A DNA stretch of 64,000 nt from Marinobacter fonticola. Its GTDB lineage: Bacteria > Pseudomonadota > Gammaproteobacteria > Pseudomonadales > Oleiphilaceae. The position numbers were made by a program, and so were the translations under genes. Positions 39,594 through 48,607 of the stretch are shown here, piece after piece. Position 1 is the first letter of the stretch. Every line of letters begins with the position of its first letter. The DNA lies in contig NZ_CP043042.1 in assembly GCF_008122265.1 (NCBI RefSeq), positions 806,001 through 870,000 on the forward strand, written 5' to 3'. The notes under the pieces are model-generated. The model had not been told where the DNA came from. It saw nothing but the letters and a program-made list of their open reading frames with translations, and made no database searches.

Positions 39594-39932
39594 GTGCTGC
39601 GTATGAACGTAAAGTCTTTTCTGCGGGCGAACGCGCTCGTATGCGTCGGGCTGGCTGGCCCGGCGGTCGCCTTGGACGATCCGACGCGGCCTTCCGGTTT
39701 CCAGGCGCCGGTCGAAGCGCCTGCGCCCCAGGCCACGTTTTCCTTGGAGTCGATCATGATCGGCGGCGGCAAGCGGCTGGCCGTGATCAACGGGCAGATG
39801 GTTCGGGAAGGGCAGACACTGGAGAGCGCGCGAGTCGTGCGGGTGACACCGGAGCGCGTCGTGCTTTCCGTTAACGGACAACAACGTGTCCTGCGCTGGC
39901 ATACCGCGCCGCAGGTCCGGACGAATCCCTGA
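39594..39932 (+). CDS. mshK: MSHA biogenesis protein MshK (PilP-like)
   Basis: This 112-residue exported protein has an N-terminal signal peptide (AMLVCVGLAGPAVALDD-type, cleavage near Ala) and DDPTRPSGFQAP, then the PilP-like segment LESIMIGGGKRLAVINGQMVREGQ. Such proteins link the inner platform to the secretin. The start is GTG 39594 or ATG 39603; the former has a better spaced GGGGG element. It lies between mshJ and mshL. Confidence 0.78.
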   Translation: MLRMNVKSFLRANALVCVGLAGPAVALDDPTRPSGFQAPVEAPAPQATFSLESIMIGGGKRLAVINGQMVREGQTLESARVVRVTPERVVLSVNGQQRVLRWHTAPQVRTNP

Positions 39933-39933
39933 T

Positions 39934-41664
39934 ATGAAAAAGGTTGTAGGCATGACGAACTGGCGTTACACCGGCTGCATGATGCTGTCTTTTCTGTTGA
40001 CGGCCTGCAGCCAGAACCCGCTTCTGCGTACGAGTCAGGCGACGTCGACCGACAGTGCGCGGGCAATTGAGGACACCCTCAAGGAAGCGGACCAGGCCAG
40101 CACGGATGCGCTAACGGTAAAAGCCGATGAACGTTCAGCGGTGCCGGATGCCGTAACGTCGGCGCTGTTGCCGTCTCTGGCCGGTGCCGACGCCCGCGCT
40201 GGCGAGCCGCGTTTTGATGTCAGCGCCCGCAACCTGCCGGTTCAGACCTTTTTCGAGGGCCTGGTGGTCGACAGTGGCTTTAACGTCGTGGTTCACCCCA
40301 GCGTCGAAGGTGCGATTTCCCTGCAGCTGCAGGACGTCACCATGCCCGAAGTGATGGATGTGGTCGCCGAGCTGTACGATTTCGATGTCCAGCGCACCGG
40401 GCGGCTCTACAAAGTGCTGCCGGGCGGGCTTCAGACCCGTATGTTCCCGATCGACTACCTGCACTTGAAGCGTCAGGGCGGGTCTGAGACCCGGGTCAAC
40501 TCCGGCCAGGTCTCGTCGGCTCGCAGTGACGATAACGGCAGCAACAGCGACAACGATGATGCCGGCGGTTCCGAAAGCGCGAATACCGTCGTCGGCACGC
40601 GAATCACCACTCGCACCGAGTCTGATTTCTGGCGTGATGTGCAGTCGGCGGTGACCACGATTGTGGGCAACGGCGAAGGCCGTAAGGTCATTACTACGCC
40701 AGGCGCCGGTTTGGTGTTGGTTCGGGCCCAGCCGGACGAGCTGCGCTCGGTGCAGCGCTATCTGGAAAAGGCGCAGCTGATCATGCAGCGTCAAGTGGTG
40801 ATCGAGGCCAAGATTCTCGAAATCGTGCTGAACGAAAGCTACCAGCAGGGTATCAACTGGGCCGATCTGCAAAGCGCCGCCGGCGTGACCGCATCCGACG
40901 GCCTGCCGGAGGATTACACCGCTCAGTCGCTGCTTGGCCGTGCGATCACCAGTTCCGACATTGGCGGCGTTTTCTCGGCCAGCGTGCGCGCGGGTGACTT
41001 TACCGGCCTGATCGAGCTGCTAGGCAAGCAAGGTAACGTCCAGATTCTCTCCAGTCCGCGGATTTCCACCGTGAATAACCAGAAAGCCGTCATCAAGGTC
41101 GGCACCGACGAATTCTTCGTCACCGATATCGACTTCGACGAGGACGACAATGCGCTGGGTACCAATAGCGGCACCTCTACCTCGGTGGAACTGACCCCTT
41201 TCTTCTCCGGCATCTCGCTGGATGTGACGCCGCAGATCGCCGAGAACGGCACCATTACGCTGCACGTCCATCCCTCGGTGAGCGAAGTGAACGACCAGCA
41301 GAAAGTCATCACCATCGGCGACCGCGACGTGACCTTGCCGCTGGCGCTGAGCACCGTGCGTGAAACCGACAGCGTGATCAAGGCCGAGAGTGGCCAGATC
41401 GTCGTCATCGGCGGTCTGATCCAGAACTCCAGCGAAGACAACAACGCGTCGGTGCCGTTCTTTGGCGATATCCCGTACCTCGGCGAATTGTTCAAGCAAC
41501 GCCGCTATCAGGGACGTAAGAGCGAATTGGTTATCCTGCTGCGACCGGTGGTGGCCAGGCCGTCCACCATGCAGGCGGATATTTCAGCCAGCCGCGAGCG
41601 CATGTCCGTGCTGCGGGAACTGCTTGAGTCGTCCGATACCGTCAAGCCACGAGCCGCCAACTGA
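39934..41664 (+). CDS. mshL: MSHA pilus secretin MshL (outer-membrane lipoprotein)
   Basis: This roughly 576-residue protein is the outer-membrane pore for the MSHA pilus. A lipobox LLTAC (Cys25) ends the signal peptide. An N-terminal secretin/TonB short domain (ISLQLQDVTMPEVMDVVAELYDF) is followed by an N-domain region and the C-terminal secretin core (RQVVIEAKILEIVLNESYQQGINW...TVNNQKAVIKVG...LDVTPQIAENGTITLHVHPSVS...VIGGLIQN). A Ser/Asp-rich low-complexity loop (SARSDDNGSNSDNDDAGGSES) interrupts the middle. The start could be ATG 39934 or ATG 39952; the latter trims six residues. Confidence 0.92.
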   Translation: MKKVVGMTNWRYTGCMMLSFLLTACSQNPLLRTSQATSTDSARAIEDTLKEADQASTDALTVKADERSAVPDAVTSALLPSLAGADARAGEPRFDVSARNLPVQTFFEGLVVDSGFNVVVHPSVEGAISLQLQDVTMPEVMDVVAELYDFDVQRTGRLYKVLPGGLQTRMFPIDYLHLKRQGGSETRVNSGQVSSARSDDNGSNSDNDDAGGSESANTVVGTRITTRTESDFWRDVQSAVTTIVGNGEGRKVITTPGAGLVLVRAQPDELRSVQRYLEKAQLIMQRQVVIEAKILEIVLNESYQQGINWADLQSAAGVTASDGLPEDYTAQSLLGRAITSSDIGGVFSASVRAGDFTGLIELLGKQGNVQILSSPRISTVNNQKAVIKVGTDEFFVTDIDFDEDDNALGTNSGTSTSVELTPFFSGISLDVTPQIAENGTITLHVHPSVSEVNDQQKVITIGDRDVTLPLALSTVRETDSVIKAESGQIVVIGGLIQNSSEDNNASVPFFGDIPYLGELFKQRRYQGRKSELVILLRPVVARPSTMQADISASRERMSVLRELLESSDTVKPRAAN

Positions 41665-41678
41665 GCCCGGGTCGCATT

Positions 41679-42521
41679 ATGTACGAAGCCCATTTCGGTT
41701 TGCAGGAGCCTCCGTTCGCACTGACGCCGAACACGCGTTATTTCATGCGGGCGCCCAGCCACTCCGATGCCTTGGAGTTGCTGCTGGTGGCGCTGCGTGC
41801 CCGTGAAGGCTTTATCAAGATCACCGGCGAAGTGGGGACCGGCAAGACGCTATTGTGCCGTCTGCTGCTGAACGCCTTGACCACGGAGGGCGCGGTCACC
41901 GCTTATATCCCGAATCCCAGGCTGTCGCCGGAGAGCCTCTACCAGGCGGTCGCGGACGAACTGGGTGTCGATGTGACCGCGCAGGGCAACCCCCACCGGG
42001 TGCTCAAATCCATTACCGATTGTCTGCTGGAAAAAGCGCGCGCTGGCCAGGCGGTTGTACTGGTCATCGACGAAGCTCAGGCCATGCCCGAGGAAACCAT
42101 CGAAGCCCTGCGCCTGTTGACCAACCTGGAAACGGAAACCGCGCGTTTGCTGCAAGTGGTGCTATTCGGCCAGCCTGAGCTGGACGTGCTGCTGAAGCGG
42201 GACAGCCTGCGTCAGCTCAAGCAGCGCATTACCTTCCAGTACACGCTAATACCGCTGGACCGCGGCGCAACGGCGCAGTATGTCCGCCATCGTCTGGCCC
42301 AGGCGGGTTACAACGGCCAGGAACTGTTTGCGCCCTGTGCGGTGAAGCTGCTCAGCCGCGCGTCCGGCGGTATCCCGCGCCTGCTCAATGTGATTGCCCA
42401 CAAAGCCATGCTGGTGGCCTGGGGCATGGGTGACTTGCATATCGAGAAAGCCCACGTCAAGCGCGCGGTCCGGGATACGGACAGCGCAATGTCCATCGGC
42501 TGGCTGGGGCGTTGGTTATGA
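41679..42521 (+). CDS. mshM: MSHA biogenesis ATPase MshM (ExeA-like)
   Basis: This 280-residue AAA+ ATPase of the ExeA/GspA family has Walker A GEVGTGKT (about residues 50-57), Walker B VVLVIDEAQAMPEE and the sensor-type LEQ/RGGIPRLLN segment. It starts MYEAHFGLQEPPFALTPNTRYF, the usual start. ExeA-type proteins help insert the secretin through the peptidoglycan. Its stop overlaps mshN (ATGA). Confidence 0.9.
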   Translation: MYEAHFGLQEPPFALTPNTRYFMRAPSHSDALELLLVALRAREGFIKITGEVGTGKTLLCRLLLNALTTEGAVTAYIPNPRLSPESLYQAVADELGVDVTAQGNPHRVLKSITDCLLEKARAGQAVVLVIDEAQAMPEETIEALRLLTNLETETARLLQVVLFGQPELDVLLKRDSLRQLKQRITFQYTLIPLDRGATAQYVRHRLAQAGYNGQELFAPCAVKLLSRASGGIPRLLNVIAHKAMLVAWGMGDLHIEKAHVKRAVRDTDSAMSIGWLGRWL

Positions 42522-43858
42522 GTTTGCTGAACGAAGCCCTGCGTAACGTGGAGCAGCGCAATCGTCCCGCCGGCACGGGCACTGCCTACACCGGTCAGCC
42601 GCAAGCAAACACACGGCGCCGCCGGGCGCCGTGGCTAATGCTCGGCGTACTGGGTGTCGTCTCGGCCAGCATCGCCCTGGGGTATGGGTTATCCGGTACC
42701 GGCCCCGGTCCCACTCCCACGGTTGCGCCGGTTGCCGAGGCCTTCAGTGGCGAAGTGCAGCGGGTGGAGTACCACGGCGGTGCGCAGCAGGGCGATGGGC
42801 TACAAAACAGTGGGTCACAAGACATTGAACTAAAAACCAGTGAACCCCTAAGCGACGCGCAGCCCAAAGAGGCGTTACCGCCAATGGCGCGGCCTGCCGT
42901 CTTGGGCGAGGCCGTACCGGTGTCTGCGCCGGCGCCCGGTAACGCAACCGAAAAGAATGAGCCCGGCACGCACCCGGTGGGCGAAACCACGCCCTCGATG
43001 CTTGAGGTGAGCGGCGAGCCAGCAAGTACTAAAACCGTTGAGGCCGTGGAACGTGCCGATAGGCCCAAGATTCAGGCGCCGTCAGCACCAGTTGAGGCGT
43101 CATCCCCTAAGCCAGCGGCGAATGTTGCGGACGTCCGGCAGAGAGCCGCCGTCGACGCGCCGGTGAGCGAAGTCGCAAGCGCTAGGCCCGTCACGCGAAC
43201 GTCCCAGCCACGCGAGGCTCAGGTTACCGCCTCGGCTGATTCTGCGTCTCCGGCTGACGTGCGCACCGTTCATGCAACGCCTGCTTCCCGGGACCGCGCC
43301 GCTGCCGTAGTCATTCGTGACGCACTGGCCAATAGCCGCATCAACGAGGCCCGGCAGACGCTGGCGGAGATCGCCGACGCGCAACCGGCACCGCGTAGCC
43401 GTGCGCAATGGGTTCGCCACCTGCTGGTTATAGGTGACATACAGCAAGCGTTGGCCTGGGCGCCCGCGGATATTGCGGCCGACAACGCCGATCTGCGTCT
43501 GCTGCGGGCGCGGGTGCAACACGCCTTGGGCCAGGTCGATGCAGCGGTCGCGACACTGCAGAGTCACGTACCGGCGGTGGAAGCGGATCCGAACTATGCC
43601 GTCACGCTCGCCACACTGCAGCAGCAAAACGGCCAGTACGGGCCTGCCGCCGCTCGCTGGGCGGAACTGATTGCCTACGACGATTCCCGTAGCGCCTGGT
43701 GGGTGGGGTTGGCGATTGCTCTGGAAAGCGAAAAACGCCTGGAAAGCGCGGCGCGCGCTTATGCCCAGGCTTTGCAACTGCCGGATTTATCCGCAGCGCT
43801 GAGAGACTTTGTCCTGCAGCGCCTGCGCGCATTTGAAGTGGATGGCACGAATGGCTGA
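42518..43858 (+). CDS. mshN: MSHA biogenesis protein MshN (TPR protein)
   Basis: This 446-residue protein starts MSLLNEALRNVEQRN, typical of MshN. One membrane helix (about residues 38-58) is followed by a long Pro/Ala/Thr/Glu-rich periplasmic linker (residues 65-260) and a C-terminal TPR-like helical domain (from about residue 270). Large-scale low complexity makes the middle poorly conserved. ATG at 42518 overlaps the mshM stop. It probably scaffolds the assembly apparatus in the periplasm. Confidence 0.85.
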   Translation: MSLLNEALRNVEQRNRPAGTGTAYTGQPQANTRRRRAPWLMLGVLGVVSASIALGYGLSGTGPGPTPTVAPVAEAFSGEVQRVEYHGGAQQGDGLQNSGSQDIELKTSEPLSDAQPKEALPPMARPAVLGEAVPVSAPAPGNATEKNEPGTHPVGETTPSMLEVSGEPASTKTVEAVERADRPKIQAPSAPVEASSPKPAANVADVRQRAAVDAPVSEVASARPVTRTSQPREAQVTASADSASPADVRTVHATPASRDRAAAVVIRDALANSRINEARQTLAEIADAQPAPRSRAQWVRHLLVIGDIQQALAWAPADIAADNADLRLLRARVQHALGQVDAAVATLQSHVPAVEADPNYAVTLATLQQQNGQYGPAAARWAELIAYDDSRSAWWVGLAIALESEKRLESAARAYAQALQLPDLSAALRDFVLQRLRAFEVDGTNG

Positions 43859-45599
43859 ACCGAAGAAAAAAATCCGGATTGGTGACCTGCTGGTCCAGAA
43901 CCAGGTCATCACCGAAGAGCAGTTGATGACCGCCTTGCGCGAGCAGAAGAACACCGGCCGAAAGCTGGGACGAACGCTGATCGATCTGGGCTATGTGGAC
44001 GAGGACAACCTGCTCAACTTCCTCTCCCGTCAGCTCGAGATTCCGTTCGTTCAGCTGCGCCACTTTCAGTTCAACCTGAACCTGGTGAAAAAGCTGCCGG
44101 AAGCTCTGGCCCGTCGCTTCCGCAGTATTGTGCTGGCGGAACAGTCCGGCGAATTGCTAGTAGGCATGGCCGATCCGATGGATATCTTCGCCTACGACGA
44201 GCTGGTGCGCGTGTTAGGCCAGCCGGTCAAACAGGCGGTCGTCCGGGAAAGCGAGCTGCTATCCACGCTGGACCTGGTCTATCGCCGCACCGAGGAAATC
44301 GCCTCGCTGGCGGAGGAACTGGAAGACGAACTGGGTGACGACGCCTTCGACCTGGCGGATTTGTCCGCCGAGTCCGATACCAACGAAGCGCCTGTCGTCA
44401 AACTGCTGCAAACACTATTCGAAGACGCCGTGCAGGCCCGCAGCTCCGATATTCATATCGAACCGGACGAAACCGTGGTTCGTATCCGGCAGCGGGTCGA
44501 TGGCGTGCTGCAGGAACAGGTGATGAAGGAGAAGCGGGTCAACTCCGCGCTGGTCCTGCGCCTGAAACTGATGGCGGGCCTCAACATCTCCGAAAAGCGG
44601 CTGCCTCAGGACGGCCGCTTCAATATCCGGGTGAAGGGCCGCAGTATCGACGTGCGGGTGTCCACCATGCCGGTGCAGCATGGCGAGTCGGTGGTGATGC
44701 GTCTGCTGGATCAGTCCCAGGGCACCTTGAATCTGGATGGCACCGGCATGCCCGCCGAATTGCTCGAACGTTTTCGCCGCATGATTCACCGGCCCCACGG
44801 CATGATTCTGGTCACCGGTCCCACCGGTAGCGGTAAGACCACCACGCTCTACGGCGCGCTGTCCGAGCTCAACCAGCCCGAGGTGAAGATCATTACCGCC
44901 GAGGATCCTGTGGAATACCGTTTGCCGCGGATTACCCAGGTGCAGGTCAATCCCAAGATCGGCCTCGAATTCGCCACGGTACTCCGGGCGGCTCTGCGTC
45001 AGGATCCGGACGTAATTCTCGTGGGCGAGATGCGGGACCGTGAAACCGTGGAGATCGGCCTGCGTGCCGCCATGACAGGTCACCTGGTGCTGTCGACGCT
45101 GCACACCAACGATTCCATCAGCAGCGCCATGCGCCTGATCGACATGGGCGCGCAACCGTTCCTGGTTGCCAGCTCGCTACTGGGTGTGGTGGCCCAGCGC
45201 CTTATTCGCCGCGTGTGCGACAACTGCAAAGTGTCTTATCTGCCCACGGATCAGGAGCGGGTGTGGCTGGATTCGCTGGGCCGGGACGCTGAAGCCATCG
45301 CCGACCGGTTTGTCCACGGGCAGGGCTGCTATCAATGCAGCAATACCGGCTATCGCGGCCGTATCGGCGTCTACGAGATGCTGGAGCTGGACGAAGCCAT
45401 GCTGGATGCGCTGCGTCGCCAGGACCCATCATCGTTTACCCGGGCTGCGCGGCACAGCCCGACCTATCGGCCGCTGGAGCAGCACGCACTGGATTACGCG
45501 CTGGAAGGCGTGACTACGCTACAGGAAGTGGCCCGGGTATCGGCCACCACCGAATCGCTGGATGAGCCGGAAGACGTGTTGGCTGAGGCGATTAAATGA
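43851..45599 (+). CDS. mshE: MSHA pilus extension ATPase MshE
   Basis: This 582-residue GspE/PilB-type hexameric ATPase drives pilus extension. The N-terminus carries the MshEN cyclic-di-GMP-binding pair: RIGDLLVQNQVITEEQLMTAL and KLGRTLIDLGYVDEDNLLNFL, in tandem. The ATPase core has Walker A GPTGSGKTTT (about residues 323-332), Asp-box and His-box segments, Walker B DPDVILVGEMRD, and a tetra-Cys zinc motif (CDNC...CYQC). A start at 43842 (MARMAEPKKK) is also possible. It follows mshN with an 8-base overlap and precedes mshG. Confidence 0.95.
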   Translation: MAEPKKKIRIGDLLVQNQVITEEQLMTALREQKNTGRKLGRTLIDLGYVDEDNLLNFLSRQLEIPFVQLRHFQFNLNLVKKLPEALARRFRSIVLAEQSGELLVGMADPMDIFAYDELVRVLGQPVKQAVVRESELLSTLDLVYRRTEEIASLAEELEDELGDDAFDLADLSAESDTNEAPVVKLLQTLFEDAVQARSSDIHIEPDETVVRIRQRVDGVLQEQVMKEKRVNSALVLRLKLMAGLNISEKRLPQDGRFNIRVKGRSIDVRVSTMPVQHGESVVMRLLDQSQGTLNLDGTGMPAELLERFRRMIHRPHGMILVTGPTGSGKTTTLYGALSELNQPEVKIITAEDPVEYRLPRITQVQVNPKIGLEFATVLRAALRQDPDVILVGEMRDRETVEIGLRAAMTGHLVLSTLHTNDSISSAMRLIDMGAQPFLVASSLLGVVAQRLIRRVCDNCKVSYLPTDQERVWLDSLGRDAEAIADRFVHGQGCYQCSNTGYRGRIGVYEMLELDEAMLDALRRQDPSSFTRAARHSPTYRPLEQHALDYALEGVTTLQEVARVSATTESLDEPEDVLAEAIK

Positions 45600-45625
45600 G
45601 TGTTCTCGTGAGGGTGGGCTGAGTT

Positions 45626-46855
45626 ATGCGCTTTAGCTATCGGGGCAAAGACAGCACCGGCCGTCCGGAACAGGGCGAACTCGATGCCGTCAACATCGAC
45701 GCTGCCGCGGGAGAACTTCTGCGGCGCGGCGTCACGCCCCTGCGTATCGAGCCCCGCGAGGCGCAAGCCGAGCCGATCAAGTGGCTGAGTTCCAAGCCGA
45801 TGTTCCGGCGCAAGGTCAATGTGGACGAACTGATCGTCTTCTGCCGCCAGATGTACGCGCTGACCAAGGCCGGGATTCCACTGATTCGCACCATGCGCGG
45901 ACTGGCGGACACCACGCGTTCGCCGCGACTGGCCGAAGTGCTGGACGACATTACCGACCGCCTGGAAGGTGGCGTCACCATGGCCACGGCGATGCAGGCC
46001 CATCGTGATGTGTTCTCGGACCTGTTCGTGACGATGATCCACGTGGGCGAGAATACCGGTCAGATGGACGAATCCTTCCAACGCCTGTCCGCCATTCTGG
46101 AACTCGAGCGTGATACACGGCGGCGGGTCAAGCAGGCTATGCGCTACCCCACGTTTGTGGTGATTGCGTTGCTATCCGCGCTGATGGTGGTGAACTTTCT
46201 GGTCATACCCAAGTTCGCGGCGGTGTTCAACAAATTGGGCGCCGATCTGCCATTCCTGACCAAGGTACTGGTCGGCACATCCAACTTCCTGATCAATTAC
46301 TGGTACATCCTGGCGTTTATCATTGCCTCGGCGGTGGTGCTGACGCGGCAGTGGCTGAAGACGGAGAACGGCCGGGTCACCTGGGATCGCTATAAACTCA
46401 AGATTCCGATCATCGGCCCGCTGCTGGAACTGATCACATTAAGCCGGTTCTCCCGGAACCTGGCCAGCACCCTCACGGCGGGCATGCCAGTGACCCATTC
46501 GCTGTCCGTGGTGGCCGACGCCACGGATAACGCCTGGATCGCCAAGCATGTGCGCGACATGCGCCACGGTATCGAACGCGGTGACACCTTGCTACGCACA
46601 GCGCGCAACAGCGGCATGTTCACGCCGCTGATCCTGCAGATGATCGCCGTAGGCGAGGAGACCGGCGCGGTGGACGAGATGCTGGTCAATGTGGCGGATT
46701 TCTACGACGAGGACGTTGATTTCGGTCTCAAGCGATTGGCGGAATCCATTGAACCGATCCTGATCGTGGCGATGGGCGTACTGGTACTGATTCTGGCGCT
46801 GGGTGTATTCCTGCCAATCTGGGACCTGGGTCGCGCCTCGCTGGGTGGCGGTTAA
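45626..46855 (+). CDS. mshG: MSHA pilus platform protein MshG (PilC/GspF family)
   Basis: This 409-residue inner-membrane protein has two T2SSF domains, each with a cytoplasmic helical bundle and helices near residues 170-190 and 375-395. Typical segments are ELIVFCRQMYALTKAGIPLIRTMRGL and LSRFSRNLASTLTAGMPVTHSL. It is the platform on which pilins are polymerised by MshE. It follows mshE after 26 bases; its TAA shares a base with the ATG of the next gene. Confidence 0.94.
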   Translation: MRFSYRGKDSTGRPEQGELDAVNIDAAAGELLRRGVTPLRIEPREAQAEPIKWLSSKPMFRRKVNVDELIVFCRQMYALTKAGIPLIRTMRGLADTTRSPRLAEVLDDITDRLEGGVTMATAMQAHRDVFSDLFVTMIHVGENTGQMDESFQRLSAILELERDTRRRVKQAMRYPTFVVIALLSALMVVNFLVIPKFAAVFNKLGADLPFLTKVLVGTSNFLINYWYILAFIIASAVVLTRQWLKTENGRVTWDRYKLKIPIIGPLLELITLSRFSRNLASTLTAGMPVTHSLSVVADATDNAWIAKHVRDMRHGIERGDTLLRTARNSGMFTPLILQMIAVGEETGAVDEMLVNVADFYDEDVDFGLKRLAESIEPILIVAMGVLVLILALGVFLPIWDLGRASLGGG

Positions 46856-47385
46856 TGCCGGCGTCCGGCCTCCGTTTCGGTGGCTTGGACGTTAACTTTG
46901 GTAAAACGCTGGCTATCGCCGTGACGGTCCTGGTTCTGGGTGCAATAGTCCTGTTGGAAACGCCGTCTGAAGACGCCGAATCGACCGCGCTACGGCTGAC
47001 CCTCAACCAATTGCGGGCGGCTCTTGTGGTCAAGGGGGCGGAAATTCGCCTGACCGACGGCGAGGCGGATTACGCAGCCTGGACCGGCGCTAACCCGATG
47101 GCCTTGCTGAATACGCCGGTGCGTAACTATGAAGGCGCCTGCCAGGGCAACAAACCGGCAACAGGCCGCTGGTGTTTTGATACAAAACTCCAACAGGGAG
47201 TACTGAATTATCAGGCCTCCCAGCCGATAAACTGGGAACAGGGCGAAGATAAACGCTCGGGCACACTCACATGGCGTGTCGAGCCGGAATACACCGACCT
47301 GAATGGCAACGGACGCCTGGATGAGACTGACCGGCAGACCGGTTTGAAACTGGTGCTAAAAGACAGTCATTCGGACCCGGCTTGA
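46855..47385 (+). CDS. mshF: MSHA cluster protein, MshF-like
   Basis: This 176-residue protein has one N-terminal helix (GKTLAIAVTVLVLGAIVLLE, about residues 16-35) and a soluble C-terminal part with two Cys (CQGN, WCFD) that could form a disulfide. It sits exactly where mshF is found (between mshG and mshB) but I cannot assign a function from motifs. The gene symbol comes mainly from position. The hydrophobic segment resembles a pilin helix but lacks a FTLIE motif. Confidence 0.62.
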   Translation: MPASGLRFGGLDVNFGKTLAIAVTVLVLGAIVLLETPSEDAESTALRLTLNQLRAALVVKGAEIRLTDGEADYAAWTGANPMALLNTPVRNYEGACQGNKPATGRWCFDTKLQQGVLNYQASQPINWEQGEDKRSGTLTWRVEPEYTDLNGNGRLDETDRQTGLKLVLKDSHSDPA

Positions 47386-47413
47386 GCCGGTTCAGAATCA
47401 GGAGACGCATGCG

Positions 47414-47944
47414 ATGCAGGTAGAACAGATTAAGACCAGCACCGGCCGGCACTCAGGTTTCACCCTGATCGAGTTGGTGGTGGTCATCAGCATACTCGCG
47501 ATCATAGCCGCGTTCGCGCTGCCGCGCTTTGCCGAACTCTCCACCCAGGCCCACCGCGCCAGTATCCAGGGTTCCTCCGGCGCCTACTCCGCGGCTATTG
47601 CACTGGCAAGAGCCCAGTGGACAGCCGCTGGCGCCGCGGGGGCGCAACAGAATTTGCAGGGCTTTGGTGCAGAGAACGTCGACATGAGCGCCGGTGGCTG
47701 GCCCGCCGGCGTCTCCGGGAATACCGATCCAGACAGTATGGGTGCAGCCGACTGTGCGGCGCTTTGGAGTGCCTTGCTCCAGTCCAATGCGCCGGGCGTA
47801 GCCACGGCCGCCGGCGCCAACGTTGATTACGTTGCCAGCGTCAGCGGTGGCGACTGCCGCTACACCTACGATTTGGACGACGAAAACAGTTATATCCAAT
47901 ACGACCCGAACGACGGCGAAGTCACCACGGTCATCAACCCCTAA
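47414..47944 (+). CDS. mshB: Type IV prepilin-like protein MshB
   Basis: This 176-residue prepilin has a short leader (MQVEQIKTSTGRHSG) cut before FTLIELVVVISILAIIAAFALPRF, the class III signal with Glu5 and N-methyl-Phe. Two Cys in the C-terminal half (CAAL; GGDC) may form the D-region disulfide. By order it is MshB, a minor pilin of the initiation complex. A GGAGACGCATGCG element lies before the ATG. Confidence 0.9.
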   Translation: MQVEQIKTSTGRHSGFTLIELVVVISILAIIAAFALPRFAELSTQAHRASIQGSSGAYSAAIALARAQWTAAGAAGAQQNLQGFGAENVDMSAGGWPAGVSGNTDPDSMGAADCAALWSALLQSNAPGVATAAGANVDYVASVSGGDCRYTYDLDDENSYIQYDPNDGEVTTVINP

Positions 47945-47986
47945 ACCTCGGCTATCAAACCAAGAAAACTAAAACGGAGTGGTCTT

Positions 47987-48484
47987 ATGACACCGATTAA
48001 TGCGATTGCATCCAAGAAAGAAAAAGGCTTTACCCTGATCGAGCTGGTCATGGTGATTGTGATTTTGGGTATTCTGGCGGCGTTTGCGCTTCCGCGGTTT
48101 GCGGATTTTGGTACCGATGCCCGAGTGGCTACTTTGGATGGCGCTATCGGTTCAGTGAGGTCCGGCGCCTCTATCGCCCATGCTCGCTGGCTGGCGGATG
48201 GGAATGGTGTCAACGGGGTTACCTTGGATGGGGTGCCCGTCGCGATTGATAACTCGGCTGCCGGAAATGGCTTTCCGACTGCGGCAGCTGGTGGAATTGG
48301 TAATGCGGCCCAATTAGATGCAAATGACTACACCATTGGTGCGGCAGCGGGAGGAATCGCTTCGATTACCGTAGCAGACACGGTTGGTACGGATCGTGAT
48401 GGCGATGGTACCGCGGGGCAGTGTTCCTTCGATTACAATCAAGCAAACGGTACTGTAAACAATCGTCAAGTTGCAGATTGCTGA
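47987..48484 (+). CDS. mshA: Major MSHA pilin subunit MshA
   Basis: This 165-residue prepilin starts with a 14-residue leader (MTPINAIASKKEKG) cleaved before FTLIELVMVIVILGILAAFALPRFADF. The C-terminal disulfide pair is visible (QCSFDYNQ; terminal ADC). An Ala/Gly/Asn-rich globular head lies between. The gene is visibly more A/T-rich than mshB or mshG, as often seen for surface-exposed major pilins. GGAGTGGTCTT precedes the ATG. Prepilin peptidase is not encoded in the window. Confidence 0.92.
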   Translation: MTPINAIASKKEKGFTLIELVMVIVILGILAAFALPRFADFGTDARVATLDGAIGSVRSGASIAHARWLADGNGVNGVTLDGVPVAIDNSAAGNGFPTAAAGGIGNAAQLDANDYTIGAAAGGIASITVADTVGTDRDGDGTAGQCSFDYNQANGTVNNRQVADC

Positions 48485-48516
48485 TGGAAGAGCTGGTTGA
48501 CGTCAGCAAACGGGCG

Positions 48517-48543
48517 GATGCGGTGAGCTATGCTATCCGCATC
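48517..48543 (+). promoter_or_regulatory. Hairpin between mshA and mshC
   Basis: GATGCGG (48517-48523) and CCGCATC (48537-48543) form a stem with an inner AGC/GCT pair closing on a TAT loop. It lacks a T-run, so it is not a full terminator. Position after the major pilin gene fits an mRNA-stabilising or partial-attenuation role that would keep MshA more abundant than the minor pilins. Confidence 0.55.
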
Positions 48544-48607
48544 AGTTTCCTGGCATATACCGTTGCAAAGGTCACATCTGCATCTTTCCGACAGTTGGCG
48601 CGGGCGA

